Source of the DNA: Paenibacillus sp. FSL R5-0345
GTDB taxonomy: Bacteria > Bacillota > Bacilli > Paenibacillales > Paenibacillaceae
Direction of reading: 5' to 3'
Assembly: GCF_000758585.1 (NCBI RefSeq)
Contig: NZ_CP009281.1
Location: 3,658,001-3,722,000 of the forward strand
Length of the DNA stretch: 64,000 bases
The notes under the pieces were generated by a model, which was not told the origin of the DNA, did not search any database, and saw nothing but the letters and a program-made list of their open reading frames with translations. Shown here piece after piece: positions 15,146 through 23,154 of the stretch (position 1 is its first letter; each line of letters opens with the position of its first letter). The position numbers and the translations under genes were made by a program.

Positions 15146-16921
15146 TTATAGACTAGTAGTTTTGATCCACAATTTTGAGATATCCAGAAATCCGAATGAG
15201 CTGGTGTGAAGACCAAACAAGCATTGATTTAGCTGCGCTTTTTTATTCATATGACAACCATATAGCACCCAATAGTTGTCCCTAAGCACGCCTTCTGCCT
15301 GATTCAGCAATTTTATTCTGTTTTCCTTAGGGGATTGCGTGAAATCAGTGAGTACCTCTGAGAATAACAAGATCTGGTCGTCTCTCAGCAGAGAAAATAG
15401 ATAATTAAGTTTATTATTAAAGTAGTTAACCATCCCCCACTGCCAATCATCTTCTAGAACCTCTTCAGCAAGGAGGATTTCGGCGGTGTTCTTTATGTCT
15501 GCTGAGTTAAATTCATTGAATAAATACAGTTCAATTTGCAGGCCTACTGAAGCTGCTCGTGCTTGAAGCCACAGCGCTTCTTCTCGCTCTTCTTTTTTAT
15601 CCTTTGTAGCTAAAGTTAAGATTTCTCCCTGATAGCCGCTTGCTACTAGAAGATCTCTCGCTTGTTCCAAGGCAGGCTCAACAATGCTTCTCTTACTGCT
15701 CTCCCAAGGTAAAAAGCTGTCAGCAGGAGTACTACGGTTCCCTCCTAACTCCTTAATTAAATTCTCTCGGCTGTAAAGAATTCTCATGGCCTGCCGAAAA
15801 AATTGATGTTGATGAACTCCTTCCTTATGGAAATTGAATAAGAGATATCGGCATCCCAAAGCAGGGTAGTCAATACTGTGGTTACAGATGATATTTGGTA
15901 ATAAACCCTCCTGAACGGAGTCTGGTAGATCATACAATCGTTCACTTGAAGCTTGTTCTGGCAAATACCAGATTTCTACACGATCTAGTAGCGGACGTAT
16001 ACCGTAATAATAATCAAATGCCGCGAGGACTAGCACATCTTCATTTAGATCTAATAAACGATAGGGTCCAGTTCCGCTCACCTCATTAGCGAGATCTATA
16101 TCATAAGGAAGAATCGACATATGAATACAGCTGAACATGTGTAGAAAAAAGAGATTGGGACGAGACAGCTCAAACCGGATCCTGTGATCTCCTTCAAGCT
16201 CTACTCGTTCTATATCTTTGTATAGGCTCAATGCTGGACTATTCAAATCTATAAGGCGTTGAAATGTCTCTTTTACGTCTTTGGAGGTCATTATCCTGCC
16301 GTGATGGAATCGCACACCTTTACGAAGATAAAAAATATAACTTGTACAATCTTCATTGGCTTCCCACATATGAGCCAGACCAGGGAGAAAAGTATCACTT
16401 CCTGCATCATAGGAAACTAATGTGCTATAAATTTGTCCGAGTAAATAGGATTCAAACGCGGTGTAAACATAAGCTGGATCTAGCTCTTCCATATGCCGGT
16501 TACGTGTAATTCGCAGGACGTCCAATCCTGATGTTGACTCTGTTTCACTACGGAAGCCCATCTGTTTATTTAACACCATTAATAACCGTTCCTTTAATGG
16601 GTCACTAACTTGGCCACGACTTAATAGCTCTATAGCTTGCTTAATCTTCCCCTTACTAATGAGTTCCTGAAAGCTGTCCTCCAGCACCTCTTCAATCGTT
16701 CGAAGAAAAGTTAACTGCGAGATATTTCCACGCCCTCTTCCCGGCTGCCAATGGATAAACCCCTGCTCTTCAAGCTTTCGAAGAATAAACTTTACGTTAC
16801 GAGGAGTACAGCACAGAATCGTAGCCAGTCTATCTATGGTGACAGGAATAGCTTCCCCTATATCTATTGGGGATGGGATGGCTATTGCTAAACATAAAAA
16901 ATGATTACTTATATGGTCCAC
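15146..16921 (-). CDS. SgrR-family transcriptional regulator (HTH plus solute-binding domain)
   Basis: The 591-residue protein has the two-part architecture of SgrR. An N-terminal winged helix (VTIDRLATILCCTPRNVKFILRKLEEQGFIHWQPGRGRGN, about 28-70) is followed from about residue 130 by an extracytoplasmic solute-binding family 5 domain (LDPAYVYTAFESYLLGQIYSTLV...FHHGRIMTSKDVKETFQRL...). There is no signal peptide, so this domain acts in the cytoplasm as a ligand sensor. In E. coli SgrR senses sugar-phosphate stress. The gene diverges from an MFS pump (17066) across 144 bp, matching the sgrR-setA layout of enterics, and probably regulates it. Ligand unknown. Confidence 0.87.
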   Translation of the reverse strand: MDHISNHFLCLAIAIPSPIDIGEAIPVTIDRLATILCCTPRNVKFILRKLEEQGFIHWQPGRGRGNISQLTFLRTIEEVLEDSFQELISKGKIKQAIELLSRGQVSDPLKERLLMVLNKQMGFRSETESTSGLDVLRITRNRHMEELDPAYVYTAFESYLLGQIYSTLVSYDAGSDTFLPGLAHMWEANEDCTSYIFYLRKGVRFHHGRIMTSKDVKETFQRLIDLNSPALSLYKDIERVELEGDHRIRFELSRPNLFFLHMFSCIHMSILPYDIDLANEVSGTGPYRLLDLNEDVLVLAAFDYYYGIRPLLDRVEIWYLPEQASSERLYDLPDSVQEGLLPNIICNHSIDYPALGCRYLLFNFHKEGVHQHQFFRQAMRILYSRENLIKELGGNRSTPADSFLPWESSKRSIVEPALEQARDLLVASGYQGEILTLATKDKKEEREEALWLQARAASVGLQIELYLFNEFNSADIKNTAEILLAEEVLEDDWQWGMVNYFNNKLNYLFSLLRDDQILLFSEVLTDFTQSPKENRIKLLNQAEGVLRDNYWVLYGCHMNKKAQLNQCLFGLHTSSFGFLDISKLWIKTTSL

Positions 16922-17065
16922 GATCGTTCACTCCTTTAAAGGTGAAACACTTTAAGTATTTCTTACACTTTTACTTCCCCCTTTTATCATTATAATTATA
17001 CATATATCAGCAATGAATATGCAGTACTAATATTATAGCTATCAGATTAGGAGACCTTTTCAATT

Positions 17066-18301
17066 ATGAATCAGCATCTAAGGCATGTTCACCCACTAGC
17101 ATGGACTATCATTATCGGTACGATGTTCGGACGTTTAGTAACTTCAATGAGCATTCCGTTCTTATCCATCTATTTAACCCAGGTCCTTGGAGCTACCCCC
17201 ACTCAAACGGGAATTACCGTAGCCGTCAGCTCACTGGCGGGCGTAATGGCTAGCTTCTATGGAGGATACATTTCAGATATTGTAGGCCGTAGAATCGTCA
17301 TGCTAATCTCCGTATTTGGCTGGGCAGCAGTATTCTTCGGATTCTCTGTTGCACAACATCTGTGGGTATTCTTCTTGGTCAACACCTTGAATGGATTATG
17401 CAGATCCGTGTTTGAGCCCACTTCACGGGCGCTTCTATCCGACATTACTCCAACTGAAAGTAAGCTGCTTGTATTCAATCTTAGATATGCTGCGATCAAC
17501 CTTGGTGTTGTCTTTGGTCCGATTATTGGAGTGCAGCTCGGTTCTGCCGAGTCTACGTTTCCCTTTATGATCGCTGGGATTGTATACGTTGCATACGGGC
17601 TTGTATTATTCGTCCAATTCAAATTGCATCATTCAACCATGCAGAGTCATACTCAAGCTGAACCACCACGTTTACTTGAAGCCTTGGCAATAACCGGTAG
17701 AGACCGTGTCTTCTTGCCAGTTCTACTCGGTACTATCTTTTGTGTGCTTGGATACGGACATTTCGGCTCAACTATGGCGCAGTATTTAGCAATGAACACC
17801 CATTTCACAAATGGTGGGCAATTATTCTCCTATATGTTGTCACTCAATGCCATTACAGTGCTCGTGGTACAGTATCCTATCGTACGTACTGCTAGTAAGT
17901 TCTCACCGATTGTACCTTTGATTCTTGGAAATATATGCGTTGCACTTAGTCTTCTCTTAGTTGGTTTGGCAGAAGGTGTAGGCCTTCTTATGTTCAGTGT
18001 TGTTCTGTTTACAATAGGAGAAGTACTACTCTTCACGATGATGGACATGTTAATTGATCGGATCGCGAAGCCAGAAATGAAAGGTACGTACTTTGGAACG
18101 ATTGGATTTAACAATTTAGGGAGTGTAATCGCGCCTATCTTCGGTGGTGTACTTTTAGATCATTATGGAGCCCAGAACGGCCTTACGATCTTCCTACCAC
18201 TTGCTCTAACCACGGCTATAGGACTTCCTTTTCTAATCGTAGCGCACAAAAGGCTTGCTGCTAGAGAGAAGTTATCTCTTGATGTTGACACTAGTGCATA
18301 A
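17066..18301 (+). CDS. MFS efflux transporter
   Basis: The protein has 411 residues and 12 predicted membrane segments. The signature between helices 2 and 3 is GGYISDIVGRRIVM (G-x3-D-x-x-GRR), and the helix 5 region includes NLGVVFGPIIG. These place it among drug/metabolite proton antiporters of the MdtH/YfmO type. It is divergent from an SgrR-like regulator, which suggests inducible export of a small solute (sugar or peptide-like). ATG follows AGGAGACC at suitable distance. A terminator and a dif-like dyad follow the gene. Confidence 0.85.
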   Translation: MNQHLRHVHPLAWTIIIGTMFGRLVTSMSIPFLSIYLTQVLGATPTQTGITVAVSSLAGVMASFYGGYISDIVGRRIVMLISVFGWAAVFFGFSVAQHLWVFFLVNTLNGLCRSVFEPTSRALLSDITPTESKLLVFNLRYAAINLGVVFGPIIGVQLGSAESTFPFMIAGIVYVAYGLVLFVQFKLHHSTMQSHTQAEPPRLLEALAITGRDRVFLPVLLGTIFCVLGYGHFGSTMAQYLAMNTHFTNGGQLFSYMLSLNAITVLVVQYPIVRTASKFSPIVPLILGNICVALSLLLVGLAEGVGLLMFSVVLFTIGEVLLFTMMDMLIDRIAKPEMKGTYFGTIGFNNLGSVIAPIFGGVLLDHYGAQNGLTIFLPLALTTAIGLPFLIVAHKRLAAREKLSLDVDTSA

Positions 18302-18349
18302 ATGGTTAATTCATTAAACTTAAGGGATATTTTGAAATCACCTACCGTT

Positions 18350-18377
18350 AGTTAACATATTAATTATTATGTAAACC
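18350..18377. repeat. dif-like dyad, copy B
   Basis: The arms are AGTTAACATAT and TTATGTAAACC around the 6-bp centre TAATTA. The right arm differs by one base from the right half of Bacillus subtilis dif. It lies between the convergent MFS and WYL-regulator genes. Confidence 0.55.
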
Positions 18378-18407
18378 TTTAAAATCCGTCGAACTTTTTC
18401 ACAATAA

Positions 18408-18456
18408 GAGCGGGACCGTTTCACTGCAGAACATGCAATCGAGACGGTCTCTTTTT
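18408..18456 (+). terminator. terminator of the MFS gene
   Basis: The arms 18412-18422 (GGGACCGTTTC) and 18441-18451 (GAGACGGTCTC) pair with wobbles and are followed by TTTTT. Confidence 0.75.
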
Positions 18457-18471
18457 CACAAAAAAATCATG

Positions 18472-19428
18472 CTAATTGTAAACCCCCTGTATCAAATTCA
18501 CCTGTTCCTTCACATATTGTCTCAGTTTCAAAGGTTCCATAATCTCTGCTTGTCCAAGTATCCCCCAAACATTCGTACATGCACTTTCATAGTTATACAT
18601 ATTTACAGTAAGGGTTATTTGATCTCCTTCCTCTACCCTATTCATGATCTCCAGCCCGTGTATAGAAGCCACTCGGCTCTTATTCGTTCTAATCAATACT
18701 GGGTAGATCTCTTCCTCTTTACAAGCTTGTTTAAATTCCCTCTCCTGCTGCTTCCAGTGCCCTTCTAAAGAGAAGTCCTGAGGGATAGCATACTCTTCCT
18801 CTATAAGCTGTGTAGTGGCGATTCTCTCACATTTAAACGTGCGGATTTGTTCGGCGTCTTCACAGTAGGCAATAAGATACCACTCTTCTTTTTTCACAAC
18901 TAGACCATAGGGCTGTAATTTCCTGTTTGATATGACTCCGTTAATCTTGTGGTACTCAATCCATAGTTTATGAGATCTCCATACGGCAGCTCTAATCGAT
19001 TCCAGACAAGGGATTTCTAAACGTTCTGACCACCACGGCGTATTATCGAAATAAAACCGCTTTTGTGCCTTCTGGATATCTGTCTGATAGGAAGCGGGTA
19101 ATGTTTTTTCTAATTTCAGCAAGGTTGTCTTAAGCTTTAATCCGGAATGAGTATGACCGCCAGTATGGATCCCCATTCCAGTTAGATAAAGATTGATTAC
19201 ATCTTCCTCATGAAGCTGACTTAAGTTAACTGTATACCCCTTCATTAAGGAGATGCCACCATTCGGTCCCGGCGTGGATAACAGTGGGATTCCAGCTTCA
19301 GCTAGTACATCAATGTCTCTATAGATAGAGCGTACGGAGGTTTCCAAGGCTTGAGCTAGGTCATTGGCCTTCATCTTCCCTCTTGATTCTACTAATAATA
19401 AAATTGCGATTAAACGGTGCAAGCGCAT
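18472..19428 (-). CDS. YafY-type WYL-domain transcriptional regulator
   Basis: The protein has 318 residues. An N-terminal winged helix of the HTH_11/DeoR type (MKANDLAQALETSVRSIYRDIDVLAEAGIPL) is followed by a WYL domain (KLQPYGLVVKKEEWYLIAYCED...RTFKCERIA), which binds a ligand or nucleic acid. Such proteins usually repress neighbouring genes. It is divergent from the Gfo/Idh oxidoreductase gene across about 109 bp and likely regulates that gene and itself. The start follows GGAGGATCC. The pair is bounded by dif-like dyads B and C. Confidence 0.9.
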   Translation of the reverse strand: MRLHRLIAILLLVESRGKMKANDLAQALETSVRSIYRDIDVLAEAGIPLLSTPGPNGGISLMKGYTVNLSQLHEEDVINLYLTGMGIHTGGHTHSGLKLKTTLLKLEKTLPASYQTDIQKAQKRFYFDNTPWWSERLEIPCLESIRAAVWRSHKLWIEYHKINGVISNRKLQPYGLVVKKEEWYLIAYCEDAEQIRTFKCERIATTQLIEEEYAIPQDFSLEGHWKQQEREFKQACKEEEIYPVLIRTNKSRVASIHGLEIMNRVEEGDQITLTVNMYNYESACTNVWGILGQAEIMEPLKLRQYVKEQVNLIQGVYN

Positions 19429-19537
19429 GGGGATCCTCCAATTTTTTCTTTTTTAAAGTATACATCATAATTCCTGCCAATCTGTTGTCAACAATAGAAG
19501 GTTATGATTAGTTCAATACATAAAGGAGCTGATGCAT

Positions 19538-20473
19538 ATGAATATTGGCGTATTGGGAACTGGATTTGGAGCTTATCATGCGCAGTTATGGACAAAAATG
19601 GATCGAGTAGACAAATTAATTATCTATGGCAGAAACGAAGCGAAGCTGCAGGAGTTAAAACAGTCTTTAGGCGTTGAAATCACTACTGATATTGACGACA
19701 TTATGCTTGATACCACCATCGATGTGATTGATATCTGTTTGCCCTCTGCTTTACATAGGCAATATGCTGTCGATGCGCTTAAGAATGGAAAACATGTATT
19801 CTGTGAGACACCGGTTTGCTACAATTTAGAAGATGCCTATGCGATGAAGGAAGCCGAACAATTATATGATTCGCGAATCCTCGTCAACCAGTTTATTAAA
19901 TTCGATCCTGCGTACAAATATCTATATGAAGTAACCAATAAGGAGAAATACGGAAAGCTTTTATCCCTCACCTTAAAAAGAGAAACGCCTCCTTTGTGGG
20001 GAGACCTCGGTCTACATGCCATCGCAACCAATCTTATGATTCACGAATTGGATTTTGTGACCTGGATGCTGGGATCTACGGAGCCGCACTCCGTTTGGGG
20101 AACCGATGGTGGTAAAAGTGATCAAGCCTTAGTCCGTGTAACTTTTCAACAATCTAATGTATCCGTTGAGATCGTTGTTTCTTCACAGATGCCTACCTCG
20201 TATCCTTTTTCCGTGGGTTATGAGGCTTATTTTGAACGAGGCAAGCTTGTCTATCAAGAAAGTGACCACATGAATGGATCAATCGAGAGCACATTAATTG
20301 AATTTACCCCTTTAGGTAAACAGGAGCTTTTGTCAGAACCAGCTAATCCCTATGAAAAAAGTTTGGAGCACGCACTCCACTGTCTAGAGAATGGTATTTT
20401 ATCAGAAATTGAGTTTGACGCTGCCTTGCAAGCAATAGAATTAGCCATTAGGATTGGAAAAAAGCTTGTATAA
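19538..20473 (+). CDS. Gfo/Idh/MocA-family NAD(P)-dependent oxidoreductase
   Basis: The 311-residue enzyme has an N-terminal Rossmann fold (MNIGVLGTGFGAYHA, GxGxxG at about 7-12). EKP is replaced by ETP in GKHVFCETPVCYNL. The C-terminal alpha/beta domain contains the putative catalytic HELDFVTWMLG. The usual conserved Lys of EKP is therefore absent, which may alter or abolish the redox chemistry. Substrate is probably a sugar or inositol derivative by family. The ATG at 19538 has AAGGAG nine bases before it. ATG 19532 is too close. It is divergent from a WYL regulator. Confidence 0.83.
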   Translation: MNIGVLGTGFGAYHAQLWTKMDRVDKLIIYGRNEAKLQELKQSLGVEITTDIDDIMLDTTIDVIDICLPSALHRQYAVDALKNGKHVFCETPVCYNLEDAYAMKEAEQLYDSRILVNQFIKFDPAYKYLYEVTNKEKYGKLLSLTLKRETPPLWGDLGLHAIATNLMIHELDFVTWMLGSTEPHSVWGTDGGKSDQALVRVTFQQSNVSVEIVVSSQMPTSYPFSVGYEAYFERGKLVYQESDHMNGSIESTLIEFTPLGKQELLSEPANPYEKSLEHALHCLENGILSEIEFDAALQAIELAIRIGKKLV

Positions 20474-20578
20474 ATGGATCAAGGGGTGTTATATCCTTTT
20501 TCATGGGGTTTATTTGTAGGGTGAGTTTACGTATATGATTTATGATAGTGGCTGGGGTGAGTATTGGAATTTGAATTA

Positions 20579-20606
20579 TCTATTGTGAATTTTTCATATG
20601 ATGAAA
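20579..20606. repeat. 28-bp repeat, copy 1
   Basis: TCTATTGTGAA, TTTTTC, ATATG then ATGAAA. It is identical at 27 of 28 positions to 24357-24384. Weaker similarity continues about 40 bp further (both copies run into A/T-rich sequence ending near AGCTAT), suggesting a dispersed intergenic element. Confidence 0.65.
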
Positions 20607-20753
20607 TTACAGAATTATTGTGAGAATATAGTCTTTTTTAAAAGCTATACTTGGTGCTTGTTCATGAAAGGCTATTATTTCACAAGGCTGCGAAAGGGAT
20701 TATATGCTTCAAATTTAGGTAGCTAATGATAATTGGAAGCAGAAATACGAATC

Positions 20754-20781
20754 AGTTAACATAATAATTATTATGTTAACT
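20754..20781. repeat. dif-like palindromic dyad, copy C
   Basis: The arms AGTTAACATAA and TTATGTTAACT flank the centre TAATTA. Perfect symmetry extends to 16 bp per arm (20750-20785). Confidence 0.6.
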
Positions 20782-20811
20782 GATTTCAAGGAGTCGACTC
20801 TCCACACACTT

Positions 20812-21291
20812 TTACCTCTGTTTTATCGCAAGTGCAAACCTCTCTATCGTCTCTTTGGATAACCCATTTACACTCATGCCCTTCCCTTTTGCCATCCGCA
20901 GAACCAATCGATCTAATAAAGTGAACTTCTCTTCATAAATCTCATCTCCGAACACTTCTTTTGTAATTGATTGGTCATACAGCTTCTCTGGAAATGAAGA
21001 TTTCAATTCCTGTGCGGCCTGCTCCCCCTTCGCTCCTGCACAAATAAATAATCCAACGCGCTTCTTACTTAGTTCATTTTGATATTTTGAAGTAAACTCC
21101 ATCATTTGTTTTTGTATTTTCCCATAATAAATAGATCCACCTAAGATGACCGTATCATATCGCTCTAATGCCGGCTCTTTAGCAAGCATCAAATTGACTA
21201 CTTCAGTCTCTTCACCCAATTGATTTTTCAATAAATAAGCCGCTTTCTCCGTACATCCATATTTGGAAGTATAAATAATAATTGTCTTCAT
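20812..21291 (-). CDS. flavodoxin-domain protein (HemG-like)
   Basis: The protein has about 159 residues. The FMN phosphate loop is YTSKYGCTEKAA (T-S-K-Y-G-x-T/S) at about 7-18, and further FMN-contacting segments GGSIYYGKI and FICAGAKGE follow. This is the flavodoxin_5 type, whose best-known member HemG oxidises protoporphyrinogen IX; here the electron partner is unknown. The ATG at 21291 has GGGGAG eight bases upstream, and a GTG at 21300 overlaps that site. It is the second gene of an operon with a TetR regulator 55 bp upstream. Confidence 0.85.
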   Translation of the reverse strand: MKTIIIYTSKYGCTEKAAYLLKNQLGEETEVVNLMLAKEPALERYDTVILGGSIYYGKIQKQMMEFTSKYQNELSKKRVGLFICAGAKGEQAAQELKSSFPEKLYDQSITKEVFGDEIYEEKFTLLDRLVLRMAKGKGMSVNGLSKETIERFALAIKQR

Positions 21292-21346
21292 TCTAATCAC
21301 TCCCCTTCACGCTCTGATCTTCCTACTGTGTTAAAGGTGTACTTAT

Positions 21347-21970
21347 TTACCTGTTTGCTATAGAAACCATTGAATCCAAATAACAAGAAATGAGTGCTTC
21401 GACCTGTTCTTCAGGCAAATCCTTTTCTACAATCAAACGCATAATTAATCCGAATGCAGCACTCCATATCACTTGAGCAGTGAGCTCTATAGAAGATTCC
21501 TTATGGAGTTCTTTCGATCCGAACCTAGATAAACATTGGCAGAGCATACCAATCGCTTTACGCTCCTGAGCAGCTCCCTTGAATAGAACAGCTGTGTAAC
21601 TAAGAACAGCCGGTGTATCGTTCAGCATTACATTACGGTACTCTACACTTGTCGAAAGGGTCATCCTGATCCATTGCTCAAGCGATTGTCTCAAAAGCTT
21701 CTCTGGTGGCAGTTCATGCTCCGCCTTGCGCTGTACGGACTGAAGCTCGGTGACCATATCTGTATATTTTTGTTGCAAATATCTCACCACAATTTCATCT
21801 TTACCCTGGAAGTAATGATAAATAACTCCCGGTGAATACTCGATTTTCTCTGCAATTTTGCGAATAGAAAGCTTCTCAATACCTTCTTCTGCAATCAACA
21901 AAGCCGCGGCCTGTAAAATCCTTTTCTTCATTTTCTCACGTTCACGCATTTGCCGTTGTTCTTTATTCAT
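21347..21970 (-). CDS. TetR-family transcriptional regulator
   Basis: The protein has 207 residues. The N-terminal helix-turn-helix is KKRILQAAALLIAEEGIEKLSIRKIAEKIEYSPGVIYHYFQGKDEIV (about 14-62). A helical ligand-binding domain follows. It is the first gene of an operon with the flavodoxin-domain protein, which it probably controls together with itself. The start follows GAGGAG. A/T-rich sequence upstream contains TTGAACATCGTTTAATCATTGAACACTG, a partial dyad (GAAC..GTTTAA..TTGAAC) that could be its operator. Confidence 0.9.
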   Translation of the reverse strand: MNKEQRQMREREKMKKRILQAAALLIAEEGIEKLSIRKIAEKIEYSPGVIYHYFQGKDEIVVRYLQQKYTDMVTELQSVQRKAEHELPPEKLLRQSLEQWIRMTLSTSVEYRNVMLNDTPAVLSYTAVLFKGAAQERKAIGMLCQCLSRFGSKELHKESSIELTAQVIWSAAFGLIMRLIVEKDLPEEQVEALISCYLDSMVSIANR

Positions 21971-22100
21971 CTTAATGTCTCCTCATAATTTGAACATCGT
22001 TTAATCATTGAACACTGTTAAATATATATAAGTTCTTTTATTATTTTCTATATAGTAAATCACACACAAATCCCGCCCAGTTAATGTAATATCCAGACAT

Positions 22101-22132
22101 AAAAAATCCGTCAGTCCATATAGACTGACGGA
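22101..22132 (-). terminator. terminator of the YjcZ-type gene
   Basis: The arms 22107-22116 and 22123-22132 (TCCGTCAGTC and its complement) pair perfectly. On the minus strand TTTTTT follows. Confidence 0.88.
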
Positions 22133-22159
22133 GGAACCCTTATTCATGAAGTTAAAGGA

Positions 22160-22261
22160 TTACAGACAAAGAGTTTTAGTGATGATAACCAACAGGATAA
22201 ACAGAACCAGAATTGCTCCTGTGGAAGTAAATCCACCGTATCCGCCTGCGAATTCGCCCAT
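22160..22261 (-). CDS. YjcZ-family small sporulation protein
   Basis: The protein has 33 residues: MGEFAGGYGGFTSTGAIL, then VLFILLVIITKTLCL. A Gly/Tyr-rich head and one membrane segment of the form LVLFILLVII are the hallmark of the YjcZ family of tiny hydrophobic proteins seen in sporulating Bacillales. AAAGGAGG lies at ideal distance before the ATG at 22261 and a strong terminator follows. The longer upstream frame runs through the ribosome binding site and is not real. Molecular role unknown. Confidence 0.85.
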   Translation of the reverse strand: MGEFAGGYGGFTSTGAILVLFILLVIITKTLCL

Positions 22262-22380
22262 TTTAACTCCTCCTTTGTAATTGAGTACATCATAAGATAT
22301 GCTAAATCCCCATCTGTGCTTGGGTGAAATGAACAAAAATAACCCAAACAATCCTGCTGAGATCGTTGGGTTATTAATTT

Positions 22381-22408
22381 AGTTAACATAATAATAATTA
22401 TGTTAACT
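22381..22408. repeat. dif-like palindromic dyad, copy D
   Basis: The arms AGTTAACATAA and TTATGTTAACT flank the centre TAATAA. Perfect symmetry extends to 16 bp per arm (22377-22412). It lies between two minus-strand genes (GNAT and YjcZ-type), about 120 bp upstream of the latter. Confidence 0.6.
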
Positions 22409-22480
22409 AAATGTGCTTTTAACTTAACTACCATAAGATAACCATTCATTTAAACTGACTACAATACCATTGTTTTCTTT

Positions 22481-22990
22481 TCAATTATTAACTCTATTAT
22501 TATTTAATGTATTGAAGTACTGGCTCGGATTGCCTTGAGGTGGATTATAACGCTCTTGAAATTCTCCATTTGTGTACTCCCCAATCACTCTTTGCCAGAA
22601 ATTACGAGCAGGCGTATTCGCACGTACCTGTGACACCTTCCAATCACCTGGGTACATGTCAAACAACTTATGTGCAGCCCAGGTTCCTACTCCGCTCCGG
22701 CGATATTTCTGCATTACAAAAAACTCTGTCATATAAAATTGCCCTTCGGGATTACGCAGCAACCGTTCTACCAAAGCAAATCCAGCAATATGCTCGTCCA
22801 CTTTGAACAAATACACAAATTTATTATCGCCACTACTCCAAAATGATTCTAGTCCCGGATAAGCTGGGTATACGCCATCTTGGTCTACATCAAGCTCCAG
22901 ATAACGGGTAAAATCATATAAATAAAACTGCATAAGTTTGCTTATCGTCTGTTTCCGCTCTCTGGGAACCAGCTCCATTCCAAGTTCCAT
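22481..22990 (-). CDS. GNAT-family acetyltransferase
   Basis: The protein has about 169 residues. FYMTEFFVMQKYRRSGVGTWAAHKLF contains the acetyl-CoA loop RRSGVG (about 96-101). SQVRANTPARNFWQRVIGEY is the C-terminal GNAT helix-strand. It resembles the small 'predicted acetyltransferase' group with DFTRYLELDVDQDGVYPAYPGLESFW. Acceptor unknown. The ATG at 22990 is preferred because AGAGGTG lies six bases before it. The upstream ATG at 23008 has no ribosome binding site. Confidence 0.8.
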   Translation of the reverse strand: MELGMELVPRERKQTISKLMQFYLYDFTRYLELDVDQDGVYPAYPGLESFWSSGDNKFVYLFKVDEHIAGFALVERLLRNPEGQFYMTEFFVMQKYRRSGVGTWAAHKLFDMYPGDWKVSQVRANTPARNFWQRVIGEYTNGEFQERYNPPQGNPSQYFNTLNNNRVNN

Positions 22991-23154
22991 TAGGTGCACC
23001 TCTGCCATTTATGTTTACTTCACATCATATAACTTAGTTCCTTTAGGAGCAAGTTCCCCCCTTTTAATTAACTCTAATCAAAGCCCATAGGGGCTAAAAC
23101 ATGATAAGATAGAAGGAAGAAATTATAAGAAAACTATGGAAAAAGGTGAATCAC

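Larger units (their letters stand above)
20474..20811. other. 338-bp gene-free gap with two repeat types
   Basis: The gap lies between the convergent oxidoreductase and flavodoxin genes. It holds a 28-bp element (20579-20606) that recurs downstream of xerS and the dif-like dyad C (20754-20781). No intrinsic terminator with a U-tract stands out. No ORF is supported. Confidence 0.5.
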
